From: an uncultured Clostridia bacterium
GTDB lineage: Bacteria > Bacillota > Clostridia > TANB77 > CAG-508
NCBI GenBank assembly: GCA_934130355.1
Contig: CAKOXV010000012.1
Coordinates: 1 to 46,267, forward strand
Length of the DNA stretch: 46,267 nt
Reading direction: 5' to 3'
The notes under the pieces were generated by a model. It saw only the letters and a program-made list of their open reading frames with translations. It was not told the DNA's origin and ran no database searches. Below, piece after piece: positions 27,004-35,616 of this stretch; position 1 is the first letter of the stretch, and each line of letters opens with the position of its first letter. Made by a program: the position numbers and the translations under genes.

Positions 27004-27171
27004 ATGAATTGTAATTCTAATAATTGCTCTGGGTGTAGTTTAGTTGGTCTTGCGGCATCTTTGGCAATTTTTATTAGTGAAAATATTTCTTCTGACAATT
27101 TAGATGTTTTTGCTTCATTTTTTAGTGCTATAGGTGATAATCTTGGAATTATTGCAGCATCTAAAAAATAA
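27004..27171 (+). CDS. 55-residue small protein, Cys-rich start (DUF6774-like)
   Basis: The reading frame MNCNSNNCSGCSLVGLAA onward has 55 codons and starts right after the recR terminator. The N-terminus has four closely spaced cysteines (3, 8, 11 and nearby). The rest, with ISENISSDNLDVFASFFSAIGDNLGII, recalls the small helical DUF6774-like proteins of Clostridia (from memory; not checked). The ribosome binding site GAGGTGG is inside the terminator hairpin, so translation from a read-through transcript would be repressed by the stem, or it might use a transcript starting inside it. A leaderless or weakly expressed gene is possible. Confidence 0.6.
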   Translation: MNCNSNNCSGCSLVGLAASLAIFISENISSDNLDVFASFFSAIGDNLGIIAASKK

Positions 27172-27180
27172 AACAATAAA

Positions 27181-28311
27181 TCAATTTTTTCCTAATAAAA
27201 TTTGACACAAATCTTTTGTTGAATTCTTTTTGGCTATAAGCCTTGCACGAATTTTCATTTCTTGTATTTTATCAGGATTTGAAAATAAATCGTTTAAGAT
27301 TTCTTCTACATTGTCTTCTTTTTTTAGCCATATTGCGACTTTGTTTTTCTCTAGATAAGCAGCGTTTTCTTCTTCTTGACCAGGGATAGGATTAATAACA
27401 ACAATTGGTAGACCTGATGCAAGACTTTCTGTTGTGGTAAGACCACCTGGTTTAGTAACAACTAAATCAGAAATACTCATAAGTTCAGGAACTCTGTCAG
27501 TATATTCTAAAACTTTAACATTATCTTGTTTGTGTAGTTCTTCTACTAGCTCATCAAAATTTTCTTTCATTTTTTGATTTTTCCCTGAAATTGCAACAAT
27601 CTGAATATTTTCATGGCATTCAACAAAACTTTTGAAAATTTCATAAGTTCGAGTTTTTCCTAATCCAAACTTTCCGCCACCGAAAAATAATACTGTTTTC
27701 TTATCTGGAGATAATCCAAAACTTTCTAAGATTTGTTTTTTATCATATTTTAATAAAAATTTATTTGAAAGAGGAATACCAGTAGCGAAAATTTTATCAT
27801 TTGAAATTCCTTTTTCATGTAATTGTCTTTTCATATCTTCATGTGAAACAAAGTAATAATCAACATAATTGTTAAAAACGAGCCATTGATCATGTGGTGC
27901 ATAATCTGTAATAACAGTTGCTATTTTTACATTTATTTTTCCATTCTTTTTTAAATATGCACACATCTGTGTAGCAAAAGGATGTGTTGAAATTATTATA
28001 TCTGGTTGAAGTTCTTGCAATAATTTATTTAATTTTATTGATAATGCTTTATTTGAAGTTGTACTAATATGTGCAAGTGGACCTTTTTGAGAATTCCAAT
28101 ACATTTTTCCCCATGCGTTTGGAGCTTTTTTAGCTAATTCTGCATAAGCAGTAGTTGTAACTTTATTAAAAACCTTATTTGAATATTCCATACAGTCAAT
28201 AAGACTAACTTCAACATCTTTATAATTATTTTCAATATATTCTTTTATAGAGCGGGCAGCAGATAAATGACCACCACCAAATGATGCATAAAAAATCAAT
28301 ATTTTTTTCAT
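27181..28311 (-). CDS. UgtP-like diacylglycerol glycosyltransferase (GT28)
   Basis: This 376-residue enzyme of the MGDG synthase/UgtP group adds a sugar from a UDP-sugar to diacylglycerol, making glycolipids and lipoteichoic-acid anchors. The N-terminal motif FYASFGGGHLSAARSI (7-22), STHPFATQM (about 109), ATVITDYAPHDQW (about 131-143), and the donor-site motif VVTKPGGLTTTESLASGLP (about 285-303) are all present. The donor could be the UDP-sugar made by the region-2 pyrophosphorylase pathway. It is monocistronic. Confidence 0.9.
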   Translation of the reverse strand: MKKILIFYASFGGGHLSAARSIKEYIENNYKDVEVSLIDCMEYSNKVFNKVTTTAYAELAKKAPNAWGKMYWNSQKGPLAHISTTSNKALSIKLNKLLQELQPDIIISTHPFATQMCAYLKKNGKINVKIATVITDYAPHDQWLVFNNYVDYYFVSHEDMKRQLHEKGISNDKIFATGIPLSNKFLLKYDKKQILESFGLSPDKKTVLFFGGGKFGLGKTRTYEIFKSFVECHENIQIVAISGKNQKMKENFDELVEELHKQDNVKVLEYTDRVPELMSISDLVVTKPGGLTTTESLASGLPIVVINPIPGQEEENAAYLEKNKVAIWLKKEDNVEEILNDLFSNPDKIQEMKIRARLIAKKNSTKDLCQILLGKN

Positions 28312-28415
28312 AATAAATCTCCTTATATTAGAAATTTTATTAATTTTATCATAAAGTCAAAATAAATTGTATATTTTTTGTAAAAAAAACCAAAATAATA
28401 AAAAAGGAGGTCAAT

Positions 28416-29747
28416 ATGCAAAAAAATAAAATTTGGGCAGTTATTACAATAATAGCTTTAATAGTAGTTGCAATACTTGGAATTAATTTATTAAACCAGA
28501 AAAAAGTATATGCTACAACAAAAGAAAATGAATATAATATGGCATTTTATGAGGTTGTAGAATATGTGCAAAATGTAAAAACATATCTTGCAAAAGCAAT
28601 GCTTTCAAAATCATCTGAGCATGGTGCAGAAATACTTACAAAAGTATGGAGAGAAGCAAACCTTGCACAAGCATATTTAGGAATGTTGCCAATTGAAAGT
28701 CAAGAACTTGAGAACACGGAAAAATTTTTAAACCAAGTAAGTGAATACAGTTATTCATTATCAAGAAAAAATATTGATGGTAAAGAACTTACTGATGACG
28801 AATTGAACAAAATAAAAGAAATGTATAATTATTCAAATGATTTAGCAAATACACTAAATGAAATGGCTGATGAATTAAATAATGGAACATTAAGTTGGAG
28901 TAGGTTGATGAAAAATACAGAAGGTTCAGATATTTCAGAAGTTAGTACATTTGATGTGGTAGAGGAAAATTTCCATGAATATACAGGATTAATATATGAT
29001 GGAGCTTTTTCTGAACATTTAACAAGTTCAGAGAAAAGAGGATTAACAGGTGATGAAATTGACGAAGAAACAGCTAAGCAAAAAGCAGAGGAATTTATTG
29101 GAAAAGATAAAATAAAAAACACACAAAATAATGGCTATGTAGAAAATGGAGATATTCCAGTATATAGATTTGAAATGACCTTAAGTGATGAGCAGAAAAT
29201 AGGAATTTCAATTTCTAAAAAAGGTGGACATGTTGTTTTTCTAAATTCAAATAGAGAAGTAAAAGAAGAAAAAATAAGTGAACAAGATGCTATAGCAAAA
29301 GGAAAAGAATATCTTGCAAATAAAGGGTTTAAAAATATGCAGGAAACTTATTATTTAAAACAAAATGGATTTATTACAATAAATTTTGCTTATAAACAAG
29401 ATGATGTAATAATATATTCAGATTTAATAAAAGCAAAAATTGCTCTTGATGATGGAGAAATTATAGGATTAGAAACAACAGGATATCTAAATAATCATTA
29501 TGATAGAAAAATTCCTACAGAAAAAATTTCTATTGAAACTGCAAGAAAAAAATTAAATTCAAAAATAGAAGTTACAAGTGAAGCACTTGCCATAATTCCA
29601 ACTGAATGGAAAACTGAAAAATTTTGTTATGAATTTAAGGGAAAAATAGAAGATATTGATTTTATTGTTTATGTAAATGCTGAAACAGGAAAAGAAGAAG
29701 ACATTTTGATTATTACAAGTTCTGAAAATGGAAGTTTAGCAGAATAA
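28416..29747 (+). CDS. ypeB: Spore germination protein YpeB
   Basis: This 443-residue protein matches YpeB, which holds and protects the cortex-lytic enzyme SleB in spores. An N-terminal membrane helix (about 8-26) is followed by the YpeB helical region (about 40-165), with a first PepSY-like domain near 205-290 and two more toward the C-terminus (SISKKGGHVVFLNSNREVKEEK onward). AAAAAGGAGG precedes ATG 28416. SleB, its usual partner, is not in the window. Confidence 0.92.
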   Translation: MQKNKIWAVITIIALIVVAILGINLLNQKKVYATTKENEYNMAFYEVVEYVQNVKTYLAKAMLSKSSEHGAEILTKVWREANLAQAYLGMLPIESQELENTEKFLNQVSEYSYSLSRKNIDGKELTDDELNKIKEMYNYSNDLANTLNEMADELNNGTLSWSRLMKNTEGSDISEVSTFDVVEENFHEYTGLIYDGAFSEHLTSSEKRGLTGDEIDEETAKQKAEEFIGKDKIKNTQNNGYVENGDIPVYRFEMTLSDEQKIGISISKKGGHVVFLNSNREVKEEKISEQDAIAKGKEYLANKGFKNMQETYYLKQNGFITINFAYKQDDVIIYSDLIKAKIALDDGEIIGLETTGYLNNHYDRKIPTEKISIETARKKLNSKIEVTSEALAIIPTEWKTEKFCYEFKGKIEDIDFIVYVNAETGKEEDILIITSSENGSLAE

Positions 29748-29789
29748 AATTCCCAACATAAAAAAAGAGTAAATGCAAATAATAATTCT

Positions 29790-29811
29790 GAACAGGTTAA
29801 TTAACCTATTC
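29790..29811 (+). promoter_or_regulatory. 22-nt palindrome upstream of the SASP gene
   Basis: The core AGGTTAATTAACCT (29794-29807) is a perfect 14-bp palindrome, extended to 22 nt with one mismatch pair. It lies 22 nt before the SASP start codon, between ypeB and the ribosome binding site. It may be an operator or a small hairpin. Confidence 0.45.
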
Positions 29812-29833
29812 AATTTCGAAAGGAGTTGCTTCT

Positions 29834-30013
29834 ATGTCTAGAGGAAATAAATTAATGTCTGAAAACTTAAGAACAGAGATAGCAAAAGAGTTAGGCGTTT
29901 ATGACCAAGTAAAAAAAGATGGCGGAAGTTGGGAAAATGTATCATCAAAAACTTGTGGTAATATAGTTTCTAAAGCAATTGAAATTGCTAATAGAGCAGT
30001 AGAAAAACAATAG
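29834..30013 (+). CDS. Small acid-soluble spore protein, alpha/beta type
   Basis: This 59-residue DNA-binding spore protein starts at ATG 29834 with AAAGGAG 8 nt upstream. TEIAKELGV (14-22) matches the germination-protease (GPR) site T-E-(I/F)-A of SASPs. GGSWENVSSKTCGNIVSKAIEI is the DNA-binding helical core, with the conserved SSK-C-G turn found in clostridial SASPs. It coats and protects DNA in the forespore. It is shorter than most Bacillus SASPs. A terminator follows at 30041. Confidence 0.88.
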   Translation: MSRGNKLMSENLRTEIAKELGVYDQVKKDGGSWENVSSKTCGNIVSKAIEIANRAVEKQ

Positions 30014-30040
30014 TTTTTAGATATGCAAATTTAATAAAAT

Positions 30041-30087
30041 AAAAAAGCTTAATATATGATTATATATTTATATATTAAGTTTTTTTG
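30041..30087 (+). terminator. SASP terminator
   Basis: AAAAAAGCTTAATATAT pairs with ATATATTAAGTTTTTTT, one G-U pair, across 12 nt. Confidence 0.8.
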
Positions 30088-30150
30088 TTTTGAATTTATT
30101 GCATAAGATTTTAAAATGGAATATAATAATAACCAATGAGAGGTTGGAAA

Positions 30151-31524
30151 ATGATTATGAATGTTAAAGATATTTTAAATGTTACAAAAGGAAAATTGAT
30201 TATAGGAAATGAAAAAACAGAATGTGAAAACTTTTCTAAAGATACAAGAACTATACAAAAAGGTGATATATACATAGGAATTAAAGGCGAAAAATTTGAT
30301 GGTAGCCAGTTTTGGAAACAAGCATTAGATAATGGTGCAGATGTAGCGATTATTGAAAAAGTTGAAATTTCTGAAAAGGAAAAAGAAGAATATTCAAATA
30401 AAATAATAATTGAAGTAAAAGATACATTAGATGCATTATATAAAATAGCTAAATACAAGAGATGTCTATATAACATTCCTGTTATTGCAGTTACAGGAAG
30501 TGTTGGAAAAACAAGTACAAAAGATCTTATTGCAAGTGTTGTTAATACAAAATATAAAACTTTAAAAACTGATGGAAACAACAATAATAATATAGGATTA
30601 CCTTTAACAATATTAAAATTGAAAGATCATGAAGCACTTGTAATTGAAATGGGAATGAATCATTTCGGAGAAATAAGTTTATTAACAAATATAGCAAAAC
30701 CAACATTAGCAGTTATTACAAATATAGGAACATCACATATAGGAAATTTAGGCTCAAGAGAAAACATATTAAAAGCAAAATTAGAAATACTAGAAGGAAT
30801 GAAAATTCCAAAAGTTATAATAAATAATGATAATGACTTACTACACAAATGGTATGAAGAAAACAAAGAAAAAATTGAAATACATACTTTTGGAATTGAA
30901 AATCAAAGTGATTTGAATGCAAAAAACATAGAGTTAAGAGAAGATGGTAGTGATTTTACAGCAGTTTCTGAAAGAGAAAAAATAAGATTAAATGTTCCAG
31001 TAGGTGGAGTACATTTTGTTTATAATGCATTATGTGCAACAGAGGTTGGACATATATTGGAAATTGAAGATGAGAAAATCAAGAGTGGAATTGCTAATTT
31101 TGAATTGACTAAAAAAAGAATGGATATCAGAAAACTAGAAAATGGAGCTGTTTTGATAAATGACTCATATAATGCAAGCTATGAATCAATGAAGGCAAGT
31201 TTAGAATATTTGACTAATTACCATGGTGAAAGAAAAATCGCTGTTTTAGGTGATATGTTTGAATTAGGAGATTACTCAAAAGAACTTCATGAAAAAGTAG
31301 GTAAAGAAGTTGCTCAAAAAAATATTGATATATTGATTTGTGCAGGTGATGCATCAAAAAGCATAATAAAAGAAGCGGAGAAAAATAAAAATATCAAAAC
31401 ATATTTTTTAAACAATAATGAAGAAATTGTGGAAAAATTGAAACAAGAATTAAGAAATGGTGATGTTGTTTTAGTAAAAGCTTCAAATGGAATGAAATTT
31501 TTCGAAATTTGTCAAAAACTATAG
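30151..31524 (+). CDS. murF: UDP-MurNAc-tripeptide:D-Ala-D-Ala ligase MurF
   Basis: This 457-residue Mur ligase adds D-Ala-D-Ala to UDP-MurNAc-tripeptide. The P-loop GSVGKTS is at 116-122. It is followed by DGNNNNNIGLPLTIL (about 140-155), the family NNxxGLP motif, then the metal-binding region with EMGMNHFGEI and GTSHIGNLGSRENI, and the C-terminal LINDSYNASYESMKASL. The first in-frame ATG (30136) is too close to the ribosome binding site; ATG 30151 after GAGAGGTTGG is chosen. It is transcribed alone, away from other mur genes. Confidence 0.95.
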   Translation: MIMNVKDILNVTKGKLIIGNEKTECENFSKDTRTIQKGDIYIGIKGEKFDGSQFWKQALDNGADVAIIEKVEISEKEKEEYSNKIIIEVKDTLDALYKIAKYKRCLYNIPVIAVTGSVGKTSTKDLIASVVNTKYKTLKTDGNNNNNIGLPLTILKLKDHEALVIEMGMNHFGEISLLTNIAKPTLAVITNIGTSHIGNLGSRENILKAKLEILEGMKIPKVIINNDNDLLHKWYEENKEKIEIHTFGIENQSDLNAKNIELREDGSDFTAVSEREKIRLNVPVGGVHFVYNALCATEVGHILEIEDEKIKSGIANFELTKKRMDIRKLENGAVLINDSYNASYESMKASLEYLTNYHGERKIAVLGDMFELGDYSKELHEKVGKEVAQKNIDILICAGDASKSIIKEAEKNKNIKTYFLNNNEEIVEKLKQELRNGDVVLVKASNGMKFFEICQKL

Positions 31525-31583
31525 ATTTTCATATAAAAAATTGATATAATACAAATACCAAATTATTCTTGGGAGGACGTTAA

Positions 31584-32471
31584 ATGAAATTTAAAGATTA
31601 TTATAAAATCCTAGGTCTAGAAAACAGTAAAGTAACAGCAGACGAAATAAAAAGTGCATATAGAAAACAAGCAAAAAAATATCATCCAGATGTAAATGTG
31701 GGAAATAAAGTTGCAGAAGAAAGAATCAAAGATATAAATGAAGCTTATAGAGTACTATCAGAACCAGTAACAAAAAGAAAATATGATAGAACTTGGAATT
31801 ATAATATAGGCTACAAGCAGAAAAAAACAAAGCAAAAAAGGACGGGAGAAGTTGCAAGTGACTTTTTTGGTATGTTTTTTGGTAATAGTGAAATAAAAGA
31901 AGAATTAGCTCAAAGTAAAATTCCTGCAGTAAAAGGAGAAAACATAGAAACAGAAATTAATATATCAATTGAAGATGGATTTTATGGGGCAGAAAAAACG
32001 ATAGGACTTAAAACTATAGAAGGAAAAACAAAGACAATAAAAGTTAAAGTTCCAGAAGGAATACAAAATGGAGAAAAAATTCGCCTAATAGGACAAGGAA
32101 AAGAAGGAAAAAATGGCGGAAAAAATGGTGACTTGTACATAAAAATCAACATAGATGATGGGAAAAGGTTCAAATTAAATGGAACAGATTTATATACAAC
32201 AATACCAATTTCACCATGGGAGGCAGCATTAGGAACGAAAGCAAAAGTAAATTCTATAGATGATACAAAAACACAGATTTATATACCAAATGGAATACAA
32301 TCAGGTGAAACAATTGAAATTCCACAAAAAGGATATAAAAATGCAAAAGGTGAAAGAGGAAATTTAATTGCTCAGATAAAAATTGTAGTTCCAGAAAAAT
32401 TGACAAGAGAAGAGACCGATATGTTTAAAAGATTAAAAGAAATATCAAAGTTTAATCCAAGAAGAGTCTAA
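31584..32471 (+). CDS. DnaJ-like co-chaperone, CbpA type (no zinc finger)
   Basis: This 295-residue protein has a J domain (1-68) with HPD at 34-36 and the C-terminal client-binding domains (about 112-290, with EGKTKTIKVKVPEGIQNGEKI). There is no CxxCxGxG zinc finger, so it is CbpA-like rather than DnaJ. It stimulates DnaK ATPase. The ribosome binding site is GGGAGGA. It is located between murF and the T4CP operon with no visible terminator. Confidence 0.92.
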   Translation: MKFKDYYKILGLENSKVTADEIKSAYRKQAKKYHPDVNVGNKVAEERIKDINEAYRVLSEPVTKRKYDRTWNYNIGYKQKKTKQKRTGEVASDFFGMFFGNSEIKEELAQSKIPAVKGENIETEINISIEDGFYGAEKTIGLKTIEGKTKTIKVKVPEGIQNGEKIRLIGQGKEGKNGGKNGDLYIKINIDDGKRFKLNGTDLYTTIPISPWEAALGTKAKVNSIDDTKTQIYIPNGIQSGETIEIPQKGYKNAKGERGNLIAQIKIVVPEKLTREETDMFKRLKEISKFNPRRV

Positions 32472-32489
32472 TTTATAGAAAACATGATA

Positions 32490-32518
32490 TTGACAAAATT
32501 ACATAAATATAGTATAAT
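32490..32518 (+). promoter_or_regulatory. Consensus promoter of the coupling-protein operon
   Basis: TTGACA (32490-32495), a 17-nt spacer and TATAAT (32513-32518) form a perfect consensus. A leader of about 60 nt follows, with the small stem CTATG/CATAG. The operon would be strongly expressed in growing cells. Confidence 0.85.
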
Positions 32519-32584
32519 GAAATATGTGAGTTCGTAAACATAAGACAAACTATGGATTAAAGCATAGAAATGAGGTGTAAATAT

Positions 32585-33112
32585 ATGGATATGCTACAAG
32601 GAAAACATTTTAGCATAACAGATCCAAAAGGAGTAAATACAGTAATTTATCAAATTAATAAAACTAAAAAGGAATTTCTAAAAGACTACCCTAAATATAC
32701 TGTTGAAAGATTAGACTACACAGAAGAAATAAGAGGAGAAAATACTAGAAAAACCTTTTATGTTGATGAGCCACAACCAAATGGAAATCAATTAGTAATA
32801 TTGTCATTTGGCAAAGAAAATGTAGTAATAAACTCAGGACTACTAATTGATAATGAAGTTAAAATTTCAAAAGAGCCAACACCATTTAAGTTTAATACAT
32901 TATATTCAGAAGAAGAAAAAGAATTTGAAGAAATAAACTATACACCAAATCTAAAAAGGGATATTTGTGTTATAGACCCTGAAACTACAGAAGAAATAAA
33001 ACCTAGACTTTATTTTGATGAAAAAGAAAATAAAGTAAAAGGCAGATGCAAATTGAAACCATACAAATCTTATTTTGCCTTTGAGGTGAGAGAAGATAAG
33101 AGTAATGTTTAA
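32585..33112 (+). CDS. Hypothetical protein of the coupling-protein operon
   Basis: This 175-residue soluble protein starts at ATG 32585 after GAGGTG; the earlier in-frame ATG at 32570 overlaps the ribosome binding site. It is rich in charged residues and beta-strand-like segments (QLVILSFGKENVVINSG, about 75-91), with a Lys-rich end (KVKGRCKLKPYKSYFAFEV). No known domain, signal or membrane helix is seen. It is first in the operon with another unknown protein and the VirD4 ATPase, so it may be a secretion accessory or substrate. This is inference from position. Confidence 0.6.
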   Translation: MDMLQGKHFSITDPKGVNTVIYQINKTKKEFLKDYPKYTVERLDYTEEIRGENTRKTFYVDEPQPNGNQLVILSFGKENVVINSGLLIDNEVKISKEPTPFKFNTLYSEEEKEFEEINYTPNLKRDICVIDPETTEEIKPRLYFDEKENKVKGRCKLKPYKSYFAFEVREDKSNV

Positions 33113-33127
33113 GGAGGCAAATTTACT

Positions 33128-33394
33128 ATGGGAAATCACACAGTAAATAAAAAGAAAATAGGAGTACCAGCTGGAAAAGATGATAAACTAAGATTCACCT
33201 ACTTTTGTTGTGGAAAACAAAACAGCAAAACTAAGATGGATGCTAAAGGAAATAAGGCTAAACCTTCAATATCAATTTCAGATTTTTTCCAAAAAGAAGA
33301 TATACTTGAAGAAACAAGTGAATACTTAGTAATAAAAGCATATCCAGGAGGAAATCCAAACAAAGAAAGAAATAGTGAAGATTTAACACATTAA
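33128..33394 (+). CDS. Small hypothetical protein of the coupling-protein operon
   Basis: This 88-residue protein starts at ATG 33128, 15 nt after the previous gene, with AAGGAGG upstream. It has a Lys-rich start, a CC pair in RFTYFCCGKQ (about 22-31), and a middle segment, SISISDFFQKEDILEE, with a short acidic aromatic motif. It has no membrane helix or known domain. Its position between the promoter and the coupling ATPase suggests a partner role, but nothing in the sequence shows it directly. Confidence 0.55.
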   Translation: MGNHTVNKKKIGVPAGKDDKLRFTYFCCGKQNSKTKMDAKGNKAKPSISISDFFQKEDILEETSEYLVIKAYPGGNPNKERNSEDLTH

Positions 33395-33431
33395 TTTTAA
33401 CATTCTAGACCAAAGAGAAGGTGAAATATAT

Positions 33432-35465
33432 ATGAATTATAAAATTGAAGGTTCAATAAGAAGAAATAAAAAATATTTTGTAATTTTCGGAATACTATGG
33501 CTATTTATAGCCATAGTATTAATTGTGCCATTCACATTAGGAGTAAATACAGCAACAATTCGAAAAGACTTAGGGTTAGGAATTGCAAAGTTCACAGACA
33601 TGCTATTTAATCCTTTTGGAGGAATTGGCGAATTAATATCAAATAATTTAATGCAAGCTTATGGAAAAAATATAATAATATTTTCATTAATATATGCAAT
33701 ATTTTTCATAATAGGAATTGCGAGATCAGCTCCTAAAAATGAATACACAGATTTTGAACATGGATCTAGTGATTGGAGCAAAAATGGAGAGCAATATCAA
33801 ATATTAAGTGATAAAAAAGGAATAATTTTAGCAGAGAATAATTATTTACCAGTTGATAAAAGAGGAAATGTAAATGTATTAGTAGTCGGAGGTTCAGGTT
33901 CTGGTAAATCAGCATCATACTCAATACCAAATGCATTTCAAATGCTAGGGTCATACGTATTTACAGACCCTAAAGGTGAATTATATGATAGAACAGCAGG
34001 ATATTTAAAAGAACATGGATATGAAATAAAAGTACTAAACTTAGTAAGACCACAAAATAGTGATGGATATAATCCATTAATGCATATTTCTTCAGAAATT
34101 GATGTAGATGTTATTGCAAATACAATAGTAAAAGGTCAAAAAACAGGTGATGGAGGATCAGATCCATTCTGGGATGACTCTGCAGAGATGTTGTTAAAAG
34201 CATTAATATATTATCTAATGGCAACAAGACCAGAAGAAGAGCAAAACCTTGCAAGTTGTGCAGAGTTAGTAAGAGCAGCAAACTCAAATGGAGGAAACAA
34301 CTTACTTACAGAATTAATAAGTAAACTTCCTTATGACCATCCAGCAAGAATGAATTATAAATCAATCGAAATAGCACCTGAAAAAACATATAGCTCAATA
34401 TTAAGTACATTACAATCAAAACTAGGAAAGTTTGATTCAAAAGAAATTGCTGAGCTTACATCAACAGATACAATAAAGTTTGAGGACATTGGAAATAAAA
34501 AGACAGCAGTATATGTTATATCATCTGATACACATACAGCTTATGATTTCTTATTAACAATATTCTTCTCTCAAATGATACAACAATTATATAATTATGC
34601 AGATGAAAATGGTGGAGCATTAAAAGTACCTACATATTTCATTCTAGATGAGTTCGCAAATATAGGTAAAGTACCAGATTTTGATAAAAAAATATCAACT
34701 TCAAGAAGTAGAAAAATATCATTTAGTGTAATTCTACAGAACCTAGACCAATTAGAGGCAGTATATGAAAAATCTTATGAAACAATTATAGGAAACTGTG
34801 ATACACACGTATTTTTAGGAAGTAACTCATATAAAACAGTAGAATACTTTTCAAAGGCATTAGGAGAAAAAACTATAGAAAGAGATAGTATATCAATAAA
34901 TAAAGATAGGCAATACTTTAGAACTGGACAAAGCGTATCAGACCAAGTAATGGCAAGAGCTTTAATGACACCTGATGAATTGAGAAGAATGGACAATGAT
35001 TTATGTATTATATTTGAAAAGGGAATAAAACCTGTAAAAGCAAATAAATTCTATTACTTTAAACATAAAGGTATGGCTTCTGCATTAAAAAGATCAGAAA
35101 TAAGCCATAATGATGCAAGTACTACTGAAAGAGGAGCATGGAGAAAGTTCAATCCATACAATCCTTGGACAGAAGATCAAAAAGAAAATGATGCTAAGAA
35201 TTTAAAGGTAGAATCTTTAGATGATTTGTTTGAGGATGAACCTAAAAAAGAAGAAAAAGTAGAGTCAATAAAAAAAGAAGAGCCAGTTGTAGAAAAATCT
35301 CAAACAATTGATGAATTATTTGATGATATATCTACAAATCAGAGTTCAGAAGAAAAACCAATTGAAGTTCCTACAGCAAAATATGAAGAAGAAGAAGATA
35401 CTTATGATTTACAAAAAGAACTTGAAGCAAAATTTGATGAGTTGTTTGGACCAATGGATGAATAA
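33432..35465 (+). CDS. VirD4/TraG-type T4SS coupling ATPase
   Basis: This 677-residue motor delivers substrates to a type IV secretion channel. Two membrane helices (about 15-36 and 79-97) are followed by a TraG/VirD4 nucleotide-binding domain with Walker A GGSGSGKS (153-160), DPKGELYD, and Walker B ILDEFANIGK with Asp406 and Glu407. Motif SVILQNLDQL and the substrate arm TSRSRK lie nearby. The last 90 residues are acidic and disordered, with three similar motifs: LDDLFEDE (about 595), IDELFDDI (about 624) and FDELFGPM (about 669). No relaxase gene accompanies it. The channel genes lie about 23 kb upstream, at 1-9.6 kb. Confidence 0.95.
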   Translation: MNYKIEGSIRRNKKYFVIFGILWLFIAIVLIVPFTLGVNTATIRKDLGLGIAKFTDMLFNPFGGIGELISNNLMQAYGKNIIIFSLIYAIFFIIGIARSAPKNEYTDFEHGSSDWSKNGEQYQILSDKKGIILAENNYLPVDKRGNVNVLVVGGSGSGKSASYSIPNAFQMLGSYVFTDPKGELYDRTAGYLKEHGYEIKVLNLVRPQNSDGYNPLMHISSEIDVDVIANTIVKGQKTGDGGSDPFWDDSAEMLLKALIYYLMATRPEEEQNLASCAELVRAANSNGGNNLLTELISKLPYDHPARMNYKSIEIAPEKTYSSILSTLQSKLGKFDSKEIAELTSTDTIKFEDIGNKKTAVYVISSDTHTAYDFLLTIFFSQMIQQLYNYADENGGALKVPTYFILDEFANIGKVPDFDKKISTSRSRKISFSVILQNLDQLEAVYEKSYETIIGNCDTHVFLGSNSYKTVEYFSKALGEKTIERDSISINKDRQYFRTGQSVSDQVMARALMTPDELRRMDNDLCIIFEKGIKPVKANKFYYFKHKGMASALKRSEISHNDASTTERGAWRKFNPYNPWTEDQKENDAKNLKVESLDDLFEDEPKKEEKVESIKKEEPVVEKSQTIDELFDDISTNQSSEEKPIEVPTAKYEEEEDTYDLQKELEAKFDELFGPMDE

Positions 35466-35471
35466 AATTTT

Positions 35472-35504
35472 AAGGATGTCTTGTAAAAAAGACATTCTTT
35501 TTTT
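35472..35504 (+). terminator. Terminator of the coupling-protein operon
   Basis: AAGGATGTCTT pairs with AAGACATTCTT (one G-U) across GTAAAA, then a long T run. Confidence 0.85.
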
Positions 35505-35616
35505 GGCTTTGCTTTTATTTGCAATAAAACCGAAAAAACATTCGCTAAAACTATTGCCAAAAATAAAAAAATAATATAGAATAATATAACAAGAAAAAAG
35601 AAAGGAAAAATTAAAT

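Noticed and set aside
26955..27176. Minus-strand 73-codon ORF opposite the small gene after recR
   Set aside because: It runs through the recR terminator, has no ribosome binding site, and the + strand reading has a start with a site and a compact helical protein.
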